From positions 8,670 to 72,669 of the forward strand of contig JAKQPY010000075.1 in NCBI GenBank assembly GCA_029564465.1: 64,000 nucleotides of DNA, in the 5' to 3' direction. The DNA is from JAGOEF01 sp029564465 (GTDB lineage: Bacteria; Bacteroidota; Bacteroidia; Bacteroidales; ML635J-15). A program made the position numbers and the translations under genes. The notes under the pieces were generated by a model, which saw only the letters and a list, made by a program, of their open reading frames with translations, searched no databases and was not told the DNA's origin. Shown one piece after another: positions 8,438 to 17,663 of the stretch (the first letter of the stretch is position 1; every line of letters begins with the position of its first letter).

Positions 8438-9655
8438 TTACATGGCAGCCAGCAACAGGTCGATATCGCGTGAGAACATGCCCAGTTTTTTGCCTATCGA
8501 CTCGTTGGTGAGGATTCCGCTGAAAACATACACCCCGTTGCGCATACCCGGATACGACTTCAGAAAGCGGTTGATTGATCCGGAAGTGTGGAATTCCAGT
8601 AACTTCGGGGCCATCAGGTTGCTCAGGGCATACGATGCTGTGCGGGCTACCCTCGAGGGGATATTGGGCACGCAATAATGAATAACGCCATGCTTTTTGA
8701 ACACGGGGTTTTTGTGGTTGGTTAGCTTACTCGATTCGAAACAACCACCCTGATCGATACTGATATCTATGATTATGGAGTTTTTTTTCATTTTCATTAC
8801 CATTTCTTCGGTAACAAGCATCATGTTGGTGTCGTTGGTAATGCGCATGGCACCAATTACCACGTCGGCATTTTTCAGTGCATTTTCGAGTACCGATGGT
8901 TGGATGGTGCTGGTGAAAACCTGCATGCCGAGTTGTTGCTGCATACGGTCGAGGCGATACACCGAATGGTCGAACACGGTGACGTGAGCCCCCAGGCCCA
9001 TGGCAGTTATCGCGGCAAATGTTCCGGCTGTTCCGGCACCCAGAATCACTACTTCCGATGGAAGAACACCTGTGATGCCCCCCAGCATCTCGCCTTTGCC
9101 TTTATGCACATTGCTCAGATATTCCGATGCAATCAGTATCGACGAACGCCCTGCAATTTCGCTCATCGAACGAACAATCGGGTATCGGGCATACCGGTCC
9201 TGAATATTCTCGAAAGCTATTGCAGTCATTTTTTTCTGCATCAGCGTATGGAAGTAATCGTCGGGTTGCGAGGCAGCGTGCAGCGATGTAATCAGCATCT
9301 GGTTGCCACGAAGCATCTTACATTCCTCCACTGTCAGCGGGGCTACTTTCATCACGATGTCACAATTGAAAATCAGTGAGCTATCGTGAGTAATCATAGC
9401 TCCGTGGTTCGCATACGACACATCCGTAAAATTTGCATTACGGCCTGCATCTGTCCCAATTATTATCTCAAACCCATTGTTAACCAACTGCTCAACAGCC
9501 AGCGGCGCAAGAGGAATTCTTCCTTCCATACCCGACTCGTCAGCCGGAATGCCAATAGTGAACTTCTTGTCGATGGTGCTTACTTCCAGCATTTCTTCCT
9601 GTGGCATCAGCGAGTAATTGCTCAGCAAATGATGGGGACGGTCGTGAGTTGACAT
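8438..9655 (-). CDS. ald: Alanine dehydrogenase
   Basis: A 405-aa enzyme that interconverts L-alanine with pyruvate and ammonium using NAD. The N-terminal segment GIPADESGMEGRIPLAP resembles the substrate-binding region of the Ald/PNT family, and the Rossmann dinucleotide motif VILGAGTAGTFAA lies near residue 205. The start at 9655 is preferred because homologues begin with a short polar leader followed by LLSNYSLMPQEEML; an in-frame ATG at 9703 would add 16 unsupported residues. It seems to be a single transcription unit. Confidence 0.87.
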   Translation of the reverse strand: MSTHDRPHHLLSNYSLMPQEEMLEVSTIDKKFTIGIPADESGMEGRIPLAPLAVEQLVNNGFEIIIGTDAGRNANFTDVSYANHGAMITHDSSLIFNCDIVMKVAPLTVEECKMLRGNQMLITSLHAASQPDDYFHTLMQKKMTAIAFENIQDRYARYPIVRSMSEIAGRSSILIASEYLSNVHKGKGEMLGGITGVLPSEVVILGAGTAGTFAAITAMGLGAHVTVFDHSVYRLDRMQQQLGMQVFTSTIQPSVLENALKNADVVIGAMRITNDTNMMLVTEEMVMKMKKNSIIIDISIDQGGCFESSKLTNHKNPVFKKHGVIHYCVPNIPSRVARTASYALSNLMAPKLLEFHTSGSINRFLKSYPGMRNGVYVFSGILTNESIGKKLGMFSRDIDLLLAAM

Positions 9656-9742
9656 ACCTGATTGTTTTTCTAATCTGATAAAAATACGATTTTTTTTGTT
9701 CAACCCGAAAACAAAATTACCGACTTATTGACCACCGGGGGT

Positions 9743-11926
9743 TTATTTGTTTCGTTTTTTATTTCCACGGTACGGCACATTTACCTCCTCCTGATTTTCG
9801 GACACAAGCTCCATGTCGATTTGTTTCTTCGAGATATTTACTTTAACCACCTCCACCTTTACCTTATCGCCGAGCACAAACTTACGCTGTGTTGTTTTGC
9901 CGATAATGCAGTAGTTGTCTTCATCAAAATAGTAGAAGTCGTCGAGCAGGGTTTTTATATGCACCAGTCCTTCGCACTTATTTTCGACCAGCTCCACAAA
10001 AAATCCCCAATCGGTTACACCCGAAATAACCCCTTCGAAAACCTGTCCGATTTTGTCGCTCAGAAATTCTGCCTGCTTATATTTTACCGAAGCCCTTTCG
10101 GCCTGCGCTGCACGCTGTTCCATGTCGCTGCTGTGTTTGCACTGCCATTCGTAATTAACACTGTCGGTTTCGCGGTTTTTTGTAAGATATTTTTCGAGTA
10201 GCCGGTGAACCATCATATCGGGGTAGCGGCGTATTGGCGAAGTAAAATGAGTGTAAAATTCAAATGCAAGGCCATAGTGACCAATGTTTTCGGTGGTATA
10301 TTCTGCCTTGGCCATTGCCCTGATTGCAAGACTTTCGATTACATTTTGTTCGGGTTTCCCCTGTACATTGGCTATCAGGCTGTTTATCGATTTCGACAGA
10401 TTCCGGCTGCTGTTTGCATCGATTGAATATCCAAATTTCTTAACAAAGCCTGAGAAATTGCCGATTTTTTCTGGATTTGGTTCATCGTGAACCCGATAAA
10501 CCGATTTTTGTCCGCTTTTGCTCAGCAATTGCGCTACCTTACGGTTAGCCAGCAACATAAATTCCTCGATAAGGTGATTGCTCTCTTTTGCCGTTTTAAA
10601 ATATACACCAATGGGTTTTCCTGCCTCATCGAGTCTGAACTTTACTTCGGTGCTTTCGAAATTGAAGGCGCCCTTTTTAAACCGTGCCGAACGCAGTCCT
10701 GTTGCCAGTTTATGTACATGCAAGATTTCGGTAGCCAGTTCGCCATCGCCTGTTTCGATAATTGTTTGTACTTCTTCGTAGTTGAAGCGCCGGTTGCTGT
10801 TTATAATGGTTTTGCCAAACCATTCATTGAGTATTTCAGCGTTTTCGTTCATTTCGAACACTGCCGAAAAACAAAGTTTATCTTTAAGCGGCTGCAGCGA
10901 GCAAATTTCGTTCGACAGACGTTCGGGGAGCATGGGCACAACACGGTCGACCAGATATACCGAAGTGGCACGTTCCTGTGCCTCTTCTTCAAGTACTGAT
11001 CCGGGTTTTACATAGTGTGTAACATCGGCAATGTGCACGCCAATCTCGGTATTCCCGTTTTCGAGAATCCGAAACGAAATGGCATCATCAAAATCTTTGG
11101 CATCTTCAGGGTCGATAGTGAAAGTAAGTATGTTTCTGAAATCACGGCGTTTTTTAATTTCGTTTTCAGCGATTTTCTCAGCAATCGACTCGGCATCTTT
11201 CAGTACATCATTTCCAAACTCGTAAGGCAGCCCGAATTCAACCATAATGGCATGCATTTCGGTTTCGTTTTCACCGGGTTTACCAAGAATTCTGATTACT
11301 TCACCGGTGGGGTTTTTGCTGTCGGGATTCCACTCGGTAATGCTTACAATTACTTTGTCTCCCGATCGGGCACCATTCAGGTTACTCAAAGGAATGAAAA
11401 TATCATAGGGTATTCGCAGGTCGTCGGGCATGAAAAATGCAAACTTGCGGTTCCGCTCAATAATTCCGGCAAAGCTGGTGCGCGCGCGTTTCAGTATTTG
11501 AATGACTTCTCCCTCGTTTTGACGGCTTTTCCGGGATGCGTAAAGTTGTATTTTTACGGTATCGCCATGCAGGGCATTGTGCAAATTTCGCGGTGAAATA
11601 AACACAGGTTCACTACTTTCGTCGCTCAGCACATAGGCATAGCCGCGACGCGAAACATCCACCTTGCCCGTGATGTAAGTCTTTGTGCTGAGTATTTTAT
11701 ATTTTCCCTGATATTGCTCTTTAATAAGGTTTTCCTGCGACAAATAAATCAGCGACTGCCGCACCAGTTCCCGCTGCGCGGCCTCCGATATTTTCAGGGC
11801 CGAAGCAATCTGCTTATAGTTATACAGTTTCGTTGGGTTTTTCGAGAAAATTTGTAAAATCTTGTCCGATAAAATTTTAATCGAGGGGTTGTTGTTTTGA
11901 TTGTTTTTCGTATTTTTGTTCTTCAT
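9743..11926 (-). CDS. rnr: Ribonuclease R
   Basis: A 727-aa processive 3'-5' exoribonuclease. Order of domains: N-terminal winged-helix and cold-shock-like regions (to about 230), the RNB catalytic domain with the metal-binding motif DPEDAKDFDDAIS near residue 273, and a C-terminal S1 domain (GVISGVTDWGFFVEL near 640) followed by a short basic tail. It degrades structured RNA in the cytoplasm and takes part in RNA quality control. The gene is complete and divergent from the lipoprotein gene at 12029. Confidence 0.96.
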   Translation of the reverse strand: MKNKNTKNNQNNNPSIKILSDKILQIFSKNPTKLYNYKQIASALKISEAAQRELVRQSLIYLSQENLIKEQYQGKYKILSTKTYITGKVDVSRRGYAYVLSDESSEPVFISPRNLHNALHGDTVKIQLYASRKSRQNEGEVIQILKRARTSFAGIIERNRKFAFFMPDDLRIPYDIFIPLSNLNGARSGDKVIVSITEWNPDSKNPTGEVIRILGKPGENETEMHAIMVEFGLPYEFGNDVLKDAESIAEKIAENEIKKRRDFRNILTFTIDPEDAKDFDDAISFRILENGNTEIGVHIADVTHYVKPGSVLEEEAQERATSVYLVDRVVPMLPERLSNEICSLQPLKDKLCFSAVFEMNENAEILNEWFGKTIINSNRRFNYEEVQTIIETGDGELATEILHVHKLATGLRSARFKKGAFNFESTEVKFRLDEAGKPIGVYFKTAKESNHLIEEFMLLANRKVAQLLSKSGQKSVYRVHDEPNPEKIGNFSGFVKKFGYSIDANSSRNLSKSINSLIANVQGKPEQNVIESLAIRAMAKAEYTTENIGHYGLAFEFYTHFTSPIRRYPDMMVHRLLEKYLTKNRETDSVNYEWQCKHSSDMEQRAAQAERASVKYKQAEFLSDKIGQVFEGVISGVTDWGFFVELVENKCEGLVHIKTLLDDFYYFDEDNYCIIGKTTQRKFVLGDKVKVEVVKVNISKKQIDMELVSENQEEVNVPYRGNKKRNK

Positions 11927-12028
11927 CTTGATTTGGCATTATAATTGCAAAAAAGGTGTTCAATTAAAAGAATGAATAATTAACCGTAATAATAAAATTA
12001 ACCAATTACAAACTTAACAACTTAGATT

Positions 12029-12619
12029 ATGAAAACAACTACAATGATTAAAACTTTTGCTGTGATAGCTTTCGTTGGAACAGCATTGGTATTCTCGGGC
12101 TGCAAAGGCAAAGAAAAAGCCGAAAACCCCGGTAAAGGCGCAAAAGAAGTAGTAATTCCCTGCAAAAACGAAGGCCGTTCCGATAAAGAATTCTTCCGTG
12201 CCGACAATTCATCGACCTCGCAGGACATGAGCCTTTCGCGCGAAAAAGCCCTCACCCTGGCAAAACAACGTCTCGCCAGCCTGATCAACACCAAAATCAA
12301 ATCGGTTACCGATCGTTATGTTAACGAAACCGAAGTTGGCAAAAATTCAGATTTTGAACAGAAATTCGAAAACCTGACCCGTGAAGTGGTGAATCAGACC
12401 CTTACCGATGTTGCTATTATCTGCGAAAAAACTTTCCAGGAAGCCGACGGTAAATACACCACCTACATTGCTATCGAAGTAAATAAAGACGCTTTGTTGA
12501 ACGGAGTAAACAATAAACTTTCGAAAGATGACAAACTCCGCGTTGATTACGACAAGATGAAGTACGAAAAAATCTTCAACGAAGAAATGGAAAAACTCGA
12601 AAAAGAAGGTGGATATTAA
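12029..12619 (+). CDS. LPP20-like lipoprotein
   Basis: A 196-aa protein with a lipoprotein signal (VFSGC, Cys about residue 25). The mature part has a helix-strand pattern resembling LPP20-type domains: SREKALTLAKQRLASLI, a central helix, and YTTYIAIEVNKDALL. The same type of domain occurs in the N-terminal half of the DUF4384 protein at 15044-16567, which is the main reason for the call. It probably sits in the envelope. It is transcribed towards the caspase-fold gene and ends at a clear terminator. Confidence 0.65.
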   Translation: MKTTTMIKTFAVIAFVGTALVFSGCKGKEKAENPGKGAKEVVIPCKNEGRSDKEFFRADNSSTSQDMSLSREKALTLAKQRLASLINTKIKSVTDRYVNETEVGKNSDFEQKFENLTREVVNQTLTDVAIICEKTFQEADGKYTTYIAIEVNKDALLNGVNNKLSKDDKLRVDYDKMKYEKIFNEEMEKLEKEGGY

Positions 12620-12639
12620 TAGCTGTCTTTCTCTAAAAC

Positions 12640-12676
12640 AAAAAGCCATCGGATAACCGGTGGCTTTTTTTGTTTT
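12640..12676 (+). terminator. Rho-independent terminator after the LPP20-like gene
   Basis: A 13-bp stem pairs 12640-12652 with 12657-12669, with one T-G wobble and a four-base loop (ATAA), and runs into a T-rich tail. It lies 20 bp after the stop codon. Confidence 0.85.
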
Positions 12677-12816
12677 AGCTTTTTTGGAATAATCCCTCAG
12701 TTTTCAGTCCTTAAAGGCGAAAGAATAAAATATGGTTTAATGATGCTTTTCGAATACTGCCGTGCAAACTTGCTTTCGGGCAGACACCAAGCTATCTATA
12801 GCTAATTTATTGCCTC

Positions 12817-14040
12817 TTAACGATGAATAAAAATAAACTCGCCACCCTCGTCTCCGGTGTTTTGAATAATTCCATATTGAGGCTCGGTTTGAGAGTTATT
12901 CAGAACTGCCTGACGAAAACTGGAAAACAACATATCGGATGAAATATATTTTTCGGTATTCTCAACAAGTCTTTTTATTAGGAATGTTACAAAAACGCTT
13001 TCGTCGGGAACGGTTTTCATATTACCACTTGTCATCGCTTTTCGACTAGGCAGTTCATATAGCCTGTTTATTGCCGGTTGAGCGTCGTTAAATGCTACTC
13101 TTGTTTTAAAGATACTACCGCTAAAACAGGCGTCAGCAATAAGCAAGGTATGTTGAGAATTTGTAGCCTTCAAATAATCGCTGATGCGGCTGTTTGGAAT
13201 CCAAAAAGCCGTGCTGTTGTTCTGAGCATCAACAGGCAACCAATAACCCAGTTTCTTTGCTTCGTCCCAATGCCCATGACCCGCGTAAAAAATTAACAGA
13301 TTATCGTTGGGTGTAATTTTATTACTTAGTTCGTCAAAAGCATTTATCATTTGAACATAGGTTGCATTTTTGAGGAAAGTGATGTTTTCGGGTTTAAAAA
13401 CATAGCTGTCGGTAAGCACTTCATACAGTTTGGTTGCATCTTTAATCGGGTTACTCAAGGTTGGAACTTCAGGGTCCAGATACACTTCGTTACCGATAAT
13501 TAAAGCATAATAATTTGATTCAGGAATCAGTGTTGCTTTTTCGGTAACAACGGGTTCTTTCTTCTCGGTGATTTGCTGGTCAGAAACCCGCTCAATTGTA
13601 AACTCCTTTACAGCAGTATTTCTCTTAATATCGGTTGCTTCAACGGTAATTGTGTTTAGCCCGATTGCTAACAAAATATTTATTGAAAAATTACCATCGG
13701 CATTCAAGTAAGCATCCTGTCCATTAACCAATACTTCGAGAATACCGCCTGCATCAGTAACTTTACCTTCGATAAAAAACTCTTTTTCTTTAACAACGGG
13801 TTTGAAACCACGGGCAGGATCGATTGAGGTAATTACTATTTCAGGCGGTGTTTTGTCTTCGGGAGGTAAGCCGATTTTAAAATTTAACATTCCCGATCTG
13901 GCTGTGTCAGTAGCAGGTTGTGTGCCAATTGAAAATTCGAAGGTACCACTGCTACTCTTTGAGGTTGGGGTCTTGTTGTTTTGTGCAAACAACACCCCGG
14001 TTACCAAAACTAGAAAAAAAATGAGTATTGTTTTTTTCAT
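12817..14040 (-). CDS. Secreted caspase-family (peptidase C14-like) protein
   Basis: A 407-aa exported protein: signal peptide (residues 1-20, ending LFAQ), a low-complexity stretch, an Ig-like domain around 65-150, then a caspase-fold domain from about 178. The dyad is intact: His255 in FYAGHGHW and Cys305 in IADACFSGS, preceded by the p20 opening YYALIIGNEVY. This is the arrangement of bacterial orthocaspases/metacaspases. The start at 14040 is preferred over 14082 because it opens directly on the signal peptide. It lies 16 bp after the barrel-protein gene and is likely cotranscribed with it. Substrate and maturation are unknown. Confidence 0.85.
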   Translation of the reverse strand: MKKTILIFFLVLVTGVLFAQNNKTPTSKSSSGTFEFSIGTQPATDTARSGMLNFKIGLPPEDKTPPEIVITSIDPARGFKPVVKEKEFFIEGKVTDAGGILEVLVNGQDAYLNADGNFSINILLAIGLNTITVEATDIKRNTAVKEFTIERVSDQQITEKKEPVVTEKATLIPESNYYALIIGNEVYLDPEVPTLSNPIKDATKLYEVLTDSYVFKPENITFLKNATYVQMINAFDELSNKITPNDNLLIFYAGHGHWDEAKKLGYWLPVDAQNNSTAFWIPNSRISDYLKATNSQHTLLIADACFSGSIFKTRVAFNDAQPAINRLYELPSRKAMTSGNMKTVPDESVFVTFLIKRLVENTEKYISSDMLFSSFRQAVLNNSQTEPQYGIIQNTGDEGGEFIFIHR

Positions 14041-14056
14041 GATTGTGAGTGTTATG

Positions 14057-14947
14057 TTAGAAACGCCAGCCGATTCCGGCAAAAGGTCTCAACTCAGAAA
14101 ATTTATCAATAAAGAAGTCAAAATTCAAATATAAATGTCCCACGCTTGCATCGGTACCTATCCCAATGGCGTAAGACGGCTGCTTCTCTTCCCAATACTC
14201 ATCAACCCACATGTCGTAAAAATAACCCGAGTTGTAATCGTAATATGTTACATAATGCCCATAACCGGACCTGGTAGCGGTCGTATATCCAAAAACCGGA
14301 TATATACTCCACTGGAAATTGCGTTTTCTTATCAGACTTTTCGACACATCAGCCAAAAGTGTAAATTCGCCCCACCAACTTAAATCCTGTCCTGCAAGTA
14401 AACCAAAGCCCCACTTCCCACGATATCCGCCTTTTAATCCCCAGGTTTCGACTGCAGCAAACCATTGTCCCTTGTTCTCTTTATCGTATCTGAAAATGCT
14501 GAACTTCTGATCGGATACGGTTTTGCTTTCTTTAACAACAACCGGTTTTTCTTCTTTTACCTTTTCGGGTTTTTCTTCTTTTTTAGGCTTTTCGACCACG
14601 CTGTTGTCTTTAGTAAGGCTGGCCACCACAGCGAACTCGGCATTGACAAGCCAGTCAACATCTTTTTTGACATCCCACACGGCCTGATAGGTGCTTTTGC
14701 CGCCTATAACACCTTCACCCACATCGCCGGTTACGCTTTTTAGAACAAAATTACTGCCAGAGCCTGTATTTACCAATATTTTAACATAGTACAGCTGATT
14801 TACATTCGAGTTTAAGATTTCGTAATTGATGTAAATTTTATCGGCTTTTTGCTCCGCTGATATAAGATTGACATCATATTCAATTTGTGAATAAGCTATT
14901 GTATTTGTAAGAGCAAAAAAAATCAAGAATACTAGAAAATTTTTCAT
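14057..14947 (-). CDS. Exported protein with Ig-like domain and probable C-terminal beta-barrel
   Basis: A 296-aa protein: signal peptide to about residue 20, a beta-sandwich region (about 21-110) with a GDVGEGVIGG turn of the kind seen in many Bacteroidota secreted proteins, and a Lys/Glu/Pro linker (about 113-140). The C-terminal part is rich in aromatic and Gly residues in alternating strands and ends in Phe (AGIGWRF), as outer-membrane barrels often do. No named family is recognised. It has a consensus promoter and leads an operon with the caspase-fold gene. Confidence 0.7.
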   Translation of the reverse strand: MKNFLVFLIFFALTNTIAYSQIEYDVNLISAEQKADKIYINYEILNSNVNQLYYVKILVNTGSGSNFVLKSVTGDVGEGVIGGKSTYQAVWDVKKDVDWLVNAEFAVVASLTKDNSVVEKPKKEEKPEKVKEEKPVVVKESKTVSDQKFSIFRYDKENKGQWFAAVETWGLKGGYRGKWGFGLLAGQDLSWWGEFTLLADVSKSLIRKRNFQWSIYPVFGYTTATRSGYGHYVTYYDYNSGYFYDMWVDEYWEEKQPSYAIGIGTDASVGHLYLNFDFFIDKFSELRPFAGIGWRF

Positions 14948-14993
14948 TCTATGGTGATTTATATTATGGTTAGATGTTCTCAATTATTTGATA

Positions 14994-15024
14994 CAAAAAT
15001 ATTAAATGAAAGTAAAAAAACAAA
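14994..15024 (-). promoter_or_regulatory. Bacteroidota-type promoter for the barrel/caspase operon
   Basis: Read on the minus strand: TTTG (15024-15021), a 19-bp spacer, and TATTTTTG (15001-14994), an exact match to TTTG-N19-TAnnTTTG. The start codon at 14947 is about 45 bp downstream. Confidence 0.75.
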
Positions 15025-15043
15025 TATTAATATTTAAAAAGCA

Positions 15044-16567
15044 TCAGGGCATTGTAGTGATAATCAAGCGTTGTTCGGCCTGCATCAGGCCTGCATCAGC
15101 GCGTTTGATTCCCCTTGTTTTGTGTATTACCTCGCCCAAGGGTTCAGTAATAAACTGATACCCATCAACTTTTTCGATGGCCAGCGGGGCAAACTTCTCG
15201 GTGCTGGCATTCAGTTGTAACACCTCTACTCCAAATGGTTCAGCGCAAACAAAATCATGGGGTAGTTCATAAACCATATTTACCTTGTCGGAGTTTACAA
15301 AGTAATTGTCGAGAAGCATCACAATATTACCATCGGCAAGGTGGTAAATAAAGCGCAGGTAACATTCCTTATTCACCCTTACATACAAACGAAGACTATC
15401 GCCTTCCGAAAAAATCAGATTTTCGTCGCCTTGGTTGGTCCATACCTCAACAAGAAGGTCGCCATGTATCACTTCATCCTGCTTGAACACTTTCATTCTC
15501 GAATAGGCTTCCTCGAAGTTTTCGGGTTTCACCTGAATATTCAGCGAATCGAGTAGTTGCTTTGCAATTTTGCTTTCCGAAGAGGCCAGGGCTTTGCCAT
15601 TCATGTCGCGCATTACCGACAATATTTTAATAAAATCGCCCTCTTCCCAGTAGGTACCACTAATATTGTAATCGACCCTTTGATTCATTCCCTGCTCATT
15701 CTTTCCGTATCTGACAATACCATAATTTGCTTCCGAGATCAAGGTCTGTTCGAATTTGCGTAGAAATACTTGCGAAAATGGACTGCTCATTTTGGTCTCC
15801 TGATAAGTAAAGGCAGTAAGACTTACACTGCCATCAATGATCCCAGTTTGTAACTGATAGGCCTGAGCCATTAAGTAGCAGGCATCTTCGATGTTCAGTT
15901 TTTTTGAGTTATTGATGCCGAATATTCCATTTTCTACAATGCTCTTTAAATCAGAAAGTTTGTTGATTTCAGCGGCATCGTCGTTTAGGTTTTGCTTCAA
16001 AGCAAGAAAAACAGTCTGTGCTTCTTCGGCCTCACGAAACATACTTTGGGTCTGATAATAGATTTTTAGCGCGCCGGCTTTGTCGCCATTGCTTTCAAGT
16101 TGTTTTGCCATTTCGATTTTTTGCGCAATGGCAATTGCTTTGTCATCTATGGTCTTTTTATAAAGTGCCGATACTTCCTCTTTTTTTGCATAAACCAACA
16201 CATAGGCTGTTTTGGTCTTTTTATCGTAATACTGCTCGGTTTTCGAACCAGAAAGGACAATATTACTATTCGAAACACAATTTTTTCGCACGTATTCTTC
16301 TACTTCTTTATTGGTCTCAGTCATATTTATATCAACCAAACTACTGATAATCACCAAAATAGATTCGCTTAAGCGTGATTTGGCAAAACCTTCTAATTTT
16401 GTAAGCAATTCGGTCTCGCCTACCAATTTGTTTTGTTCCGATGCATAACCTGTCAGATAAAGGGCATCGGGATATTGGGCTTTTCGCCATTGGGCATCAA
16501 TCCATTTGGGTTGCGACATCAACTGAAGGCTGAGTAATATCAACAGACTTGATAGAAGTAATTTCAT
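15044..16567 (-). CDS. LPP20-like and DUF4384 domain protein
   Basis: A 507-aa exported protein with a signal peptide (residues 1-19). Residues about 25-150 look like an LPP20-type domain (ELLTKLEGFAKSRLSES, then TAYVLVYAKKEEV). A helical, TPR-like stretch follows to about 240. The C-terminal half contains a DUF4384-type domain with the hallmark EGDSLRLYVRVNKECYLRF near residue 390. DUF4384 is known from envelope proteins and often lies near caspase-fold genes; its role is unsettled. The start at 16567 is chosen for the signal peptide. It is encoded just upstream of the barrel/caspase operon on the same strand. Confidence 0.75.
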   Translation of the reverse strand: MKLLLSSLLILLSLQLMSQPKWIDAQWRKAQYPDALYLTGYASEQNKLVGETELLTKLEGFAKSRLSESILVIISSLVDINMTETNKEVEEYVRKNCVSNSNIVLSGSKTEQYYDKKTKTAYVLVYAKKEEVSALYKKTIDDKAIAIAQKIEMAKQLESNGDKAGALKIYYQTQSMFREAEEAQTVFLALKQNLNDDAAEINKLSDLKSIVENGIFGINNSKKLNIEDACYLMAQAYQLQTGIIDGSVSLTAFTYQETKMSSPFSQVFLRKFEQTLISEANYGIVRYGKNEQGMNQRVDYNISGTYWEEGDFIKILSVMRDMNGKALASSESKIAKQLLDSLNIQVKPENFEEAYSRMKVFKQDEVIHGDLLVEVWTNQGDENLIFSEGDSLRLYVRVNKECYLRFIYHLADGNIVMLLDNYFVNSDKVNMVYELPHDFVCAEPFGVEVLQLNASTEKFAPLAIEKVDGYQFITEPLGEVIHKTRGIKRADAGLMQAEQRLIITTMP

Positions 16568-16698
16568 AGTTTCGACGAATTTGTTTTCATTATATGAAAG
16601 TCTAAAAATACACAATCTTTGCCAAATTGTAAAATCATAAAAAAAAGAATTATTATTTTGGACTGTTGCAGAATAGCAATGCAATATTCTATTATTAC

Positions 16699-16706
16699 TA
16701 CTTTTG
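16699..16706 (+). promoter_or_regulatory. Candidate -7 element for the AEC transporter gene
   Basis: TACTTTTG matches TAnnTTTG and lies 4 bp before the ATG at 16711, implying a very short or absent leader. No TTTG box is found at 19 bp, so the assignment is tentative. Confidence 0.35.
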
Positions 16707-16710
16707 CCTC

Positions 16711-17649
16711 ATGCAGATTATTCTTACACAGATAGCAATGCTTGCGCTGATGGCTACAATTGGTGCGGTAGCCTATCTGACCCGGCTAATTAAAGAAGAT
16801 ACTGCCAATGGCATGGTAAAACTGGTTACAAAAATCACCCTGCCTTTATTGATTTTCACCACTTTTGCCGGCAACGATACCAGTCCCGAAATTCTTAAAA
16901 ACAGTGCCATTGTGATTGCATTAAGCATGGGTAGTGTTGTACTTTTCTTTTTGTTTGCCGGAGTTTCGGCGCGAATACTCAGGTTAAGTGCTGACAATAC
17001 TGCCCTGCATAGGGTAAGTGCCATGTTCGGGAATGTTGTGTTTCTGGGATTCCCCATCATCAATGCCTTGTATCCGGGTGGTGAGGGTTTGATTTATGCT
17101 ACCATGTTCCACCTTGGACAAAATGCCCTGATCTGGACCTGGGGCGTATATATTCTGTACAGTTCGCGCAACCGCAGCGGGGGTAAATCGTGGAAGAACC
17201 TGTTGAATCCGGTTACCATTGCTTTTGCAGCGGGAATTACTTTTATGTTTCTTCCCTTTACCATCCCGGATATCATAATGAGTCCGCTATCGCAAATCGG
17301 AAAAACCACCACCTACATATCGATGGTCTATGTTGGAACGGTGCTGGCTATGGTGAACCCACTGCGTGTTTTTTCTAACATCCGATCGTATCTCGTCAGC
17401 TTCAACAAACTATTGTTGGTACCTGTGATACTACTGCTGTTGCTGAAATATGCCGGCTTGGCCGAACTACTTCACATGAACAGCACGGCCGTTGGAGTGG
17501 TTGTGCTGCTGGCCGGAATGCCTTGTATGATACTGATATCGGTATTGGTGAGGGATCTTGACCTCGATTACAAGCAATCTGTCGGCAATATTTTTCTGAG
17601 CACAATATTATCTTTTGCAACCATCAGTTTTCTGTTCTGGCTGTTGTAG
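16711..17649 (+). CDS. AEC-family (auxin efflux carrier-like) transporter
   Basis: A 312-aa integral inner-membrane protein with about ten hydrophobic segments split into two halves around a central charged loop, as in the AEC/BASS-like family. Recognisable stretches include VTKITLPLLIFTTFAG in the first half and GVVVLLAGMPCMILIS in the second, with the paired Pro/Gly kinks of the family. Bacterial members export or exchange small organic acids such as malate. The ATG at 16711 opens directly on the first membrane segment; an in-frame start at 16666 would overlap the promoter-like element. Substrate unknown. Confidence 0.85.
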   Translation: MQIILTQIAMLALMATIGAVAYLTRLIKEDTANGMVKLVTKITLPLLIFTTFAGNDTSPEILKNSAIVIALSMGSVVLFFLFAGVSARILRLSADNTALHRVSAMFGNVVFLGFPIINALYPGGEGLIYATMFHLGQNALIWTWGVYILYSSRNRSGGKSWKNLLNPVTIAFAAGITFMFLPFTIPDIIMSPLSQIGKTTTYISMVYVGTVLAMVNPLRVFSNIRSYLVSFNKLLLVPVILLLLLKYAGLAELLHMNSTAVGVVVLLAGMPCMILISVLVRDLDLDYKQSVGNIFLSTILSFATISFLFWLL

Positions 17650-17663
17650 ACAAACATCAGTTT

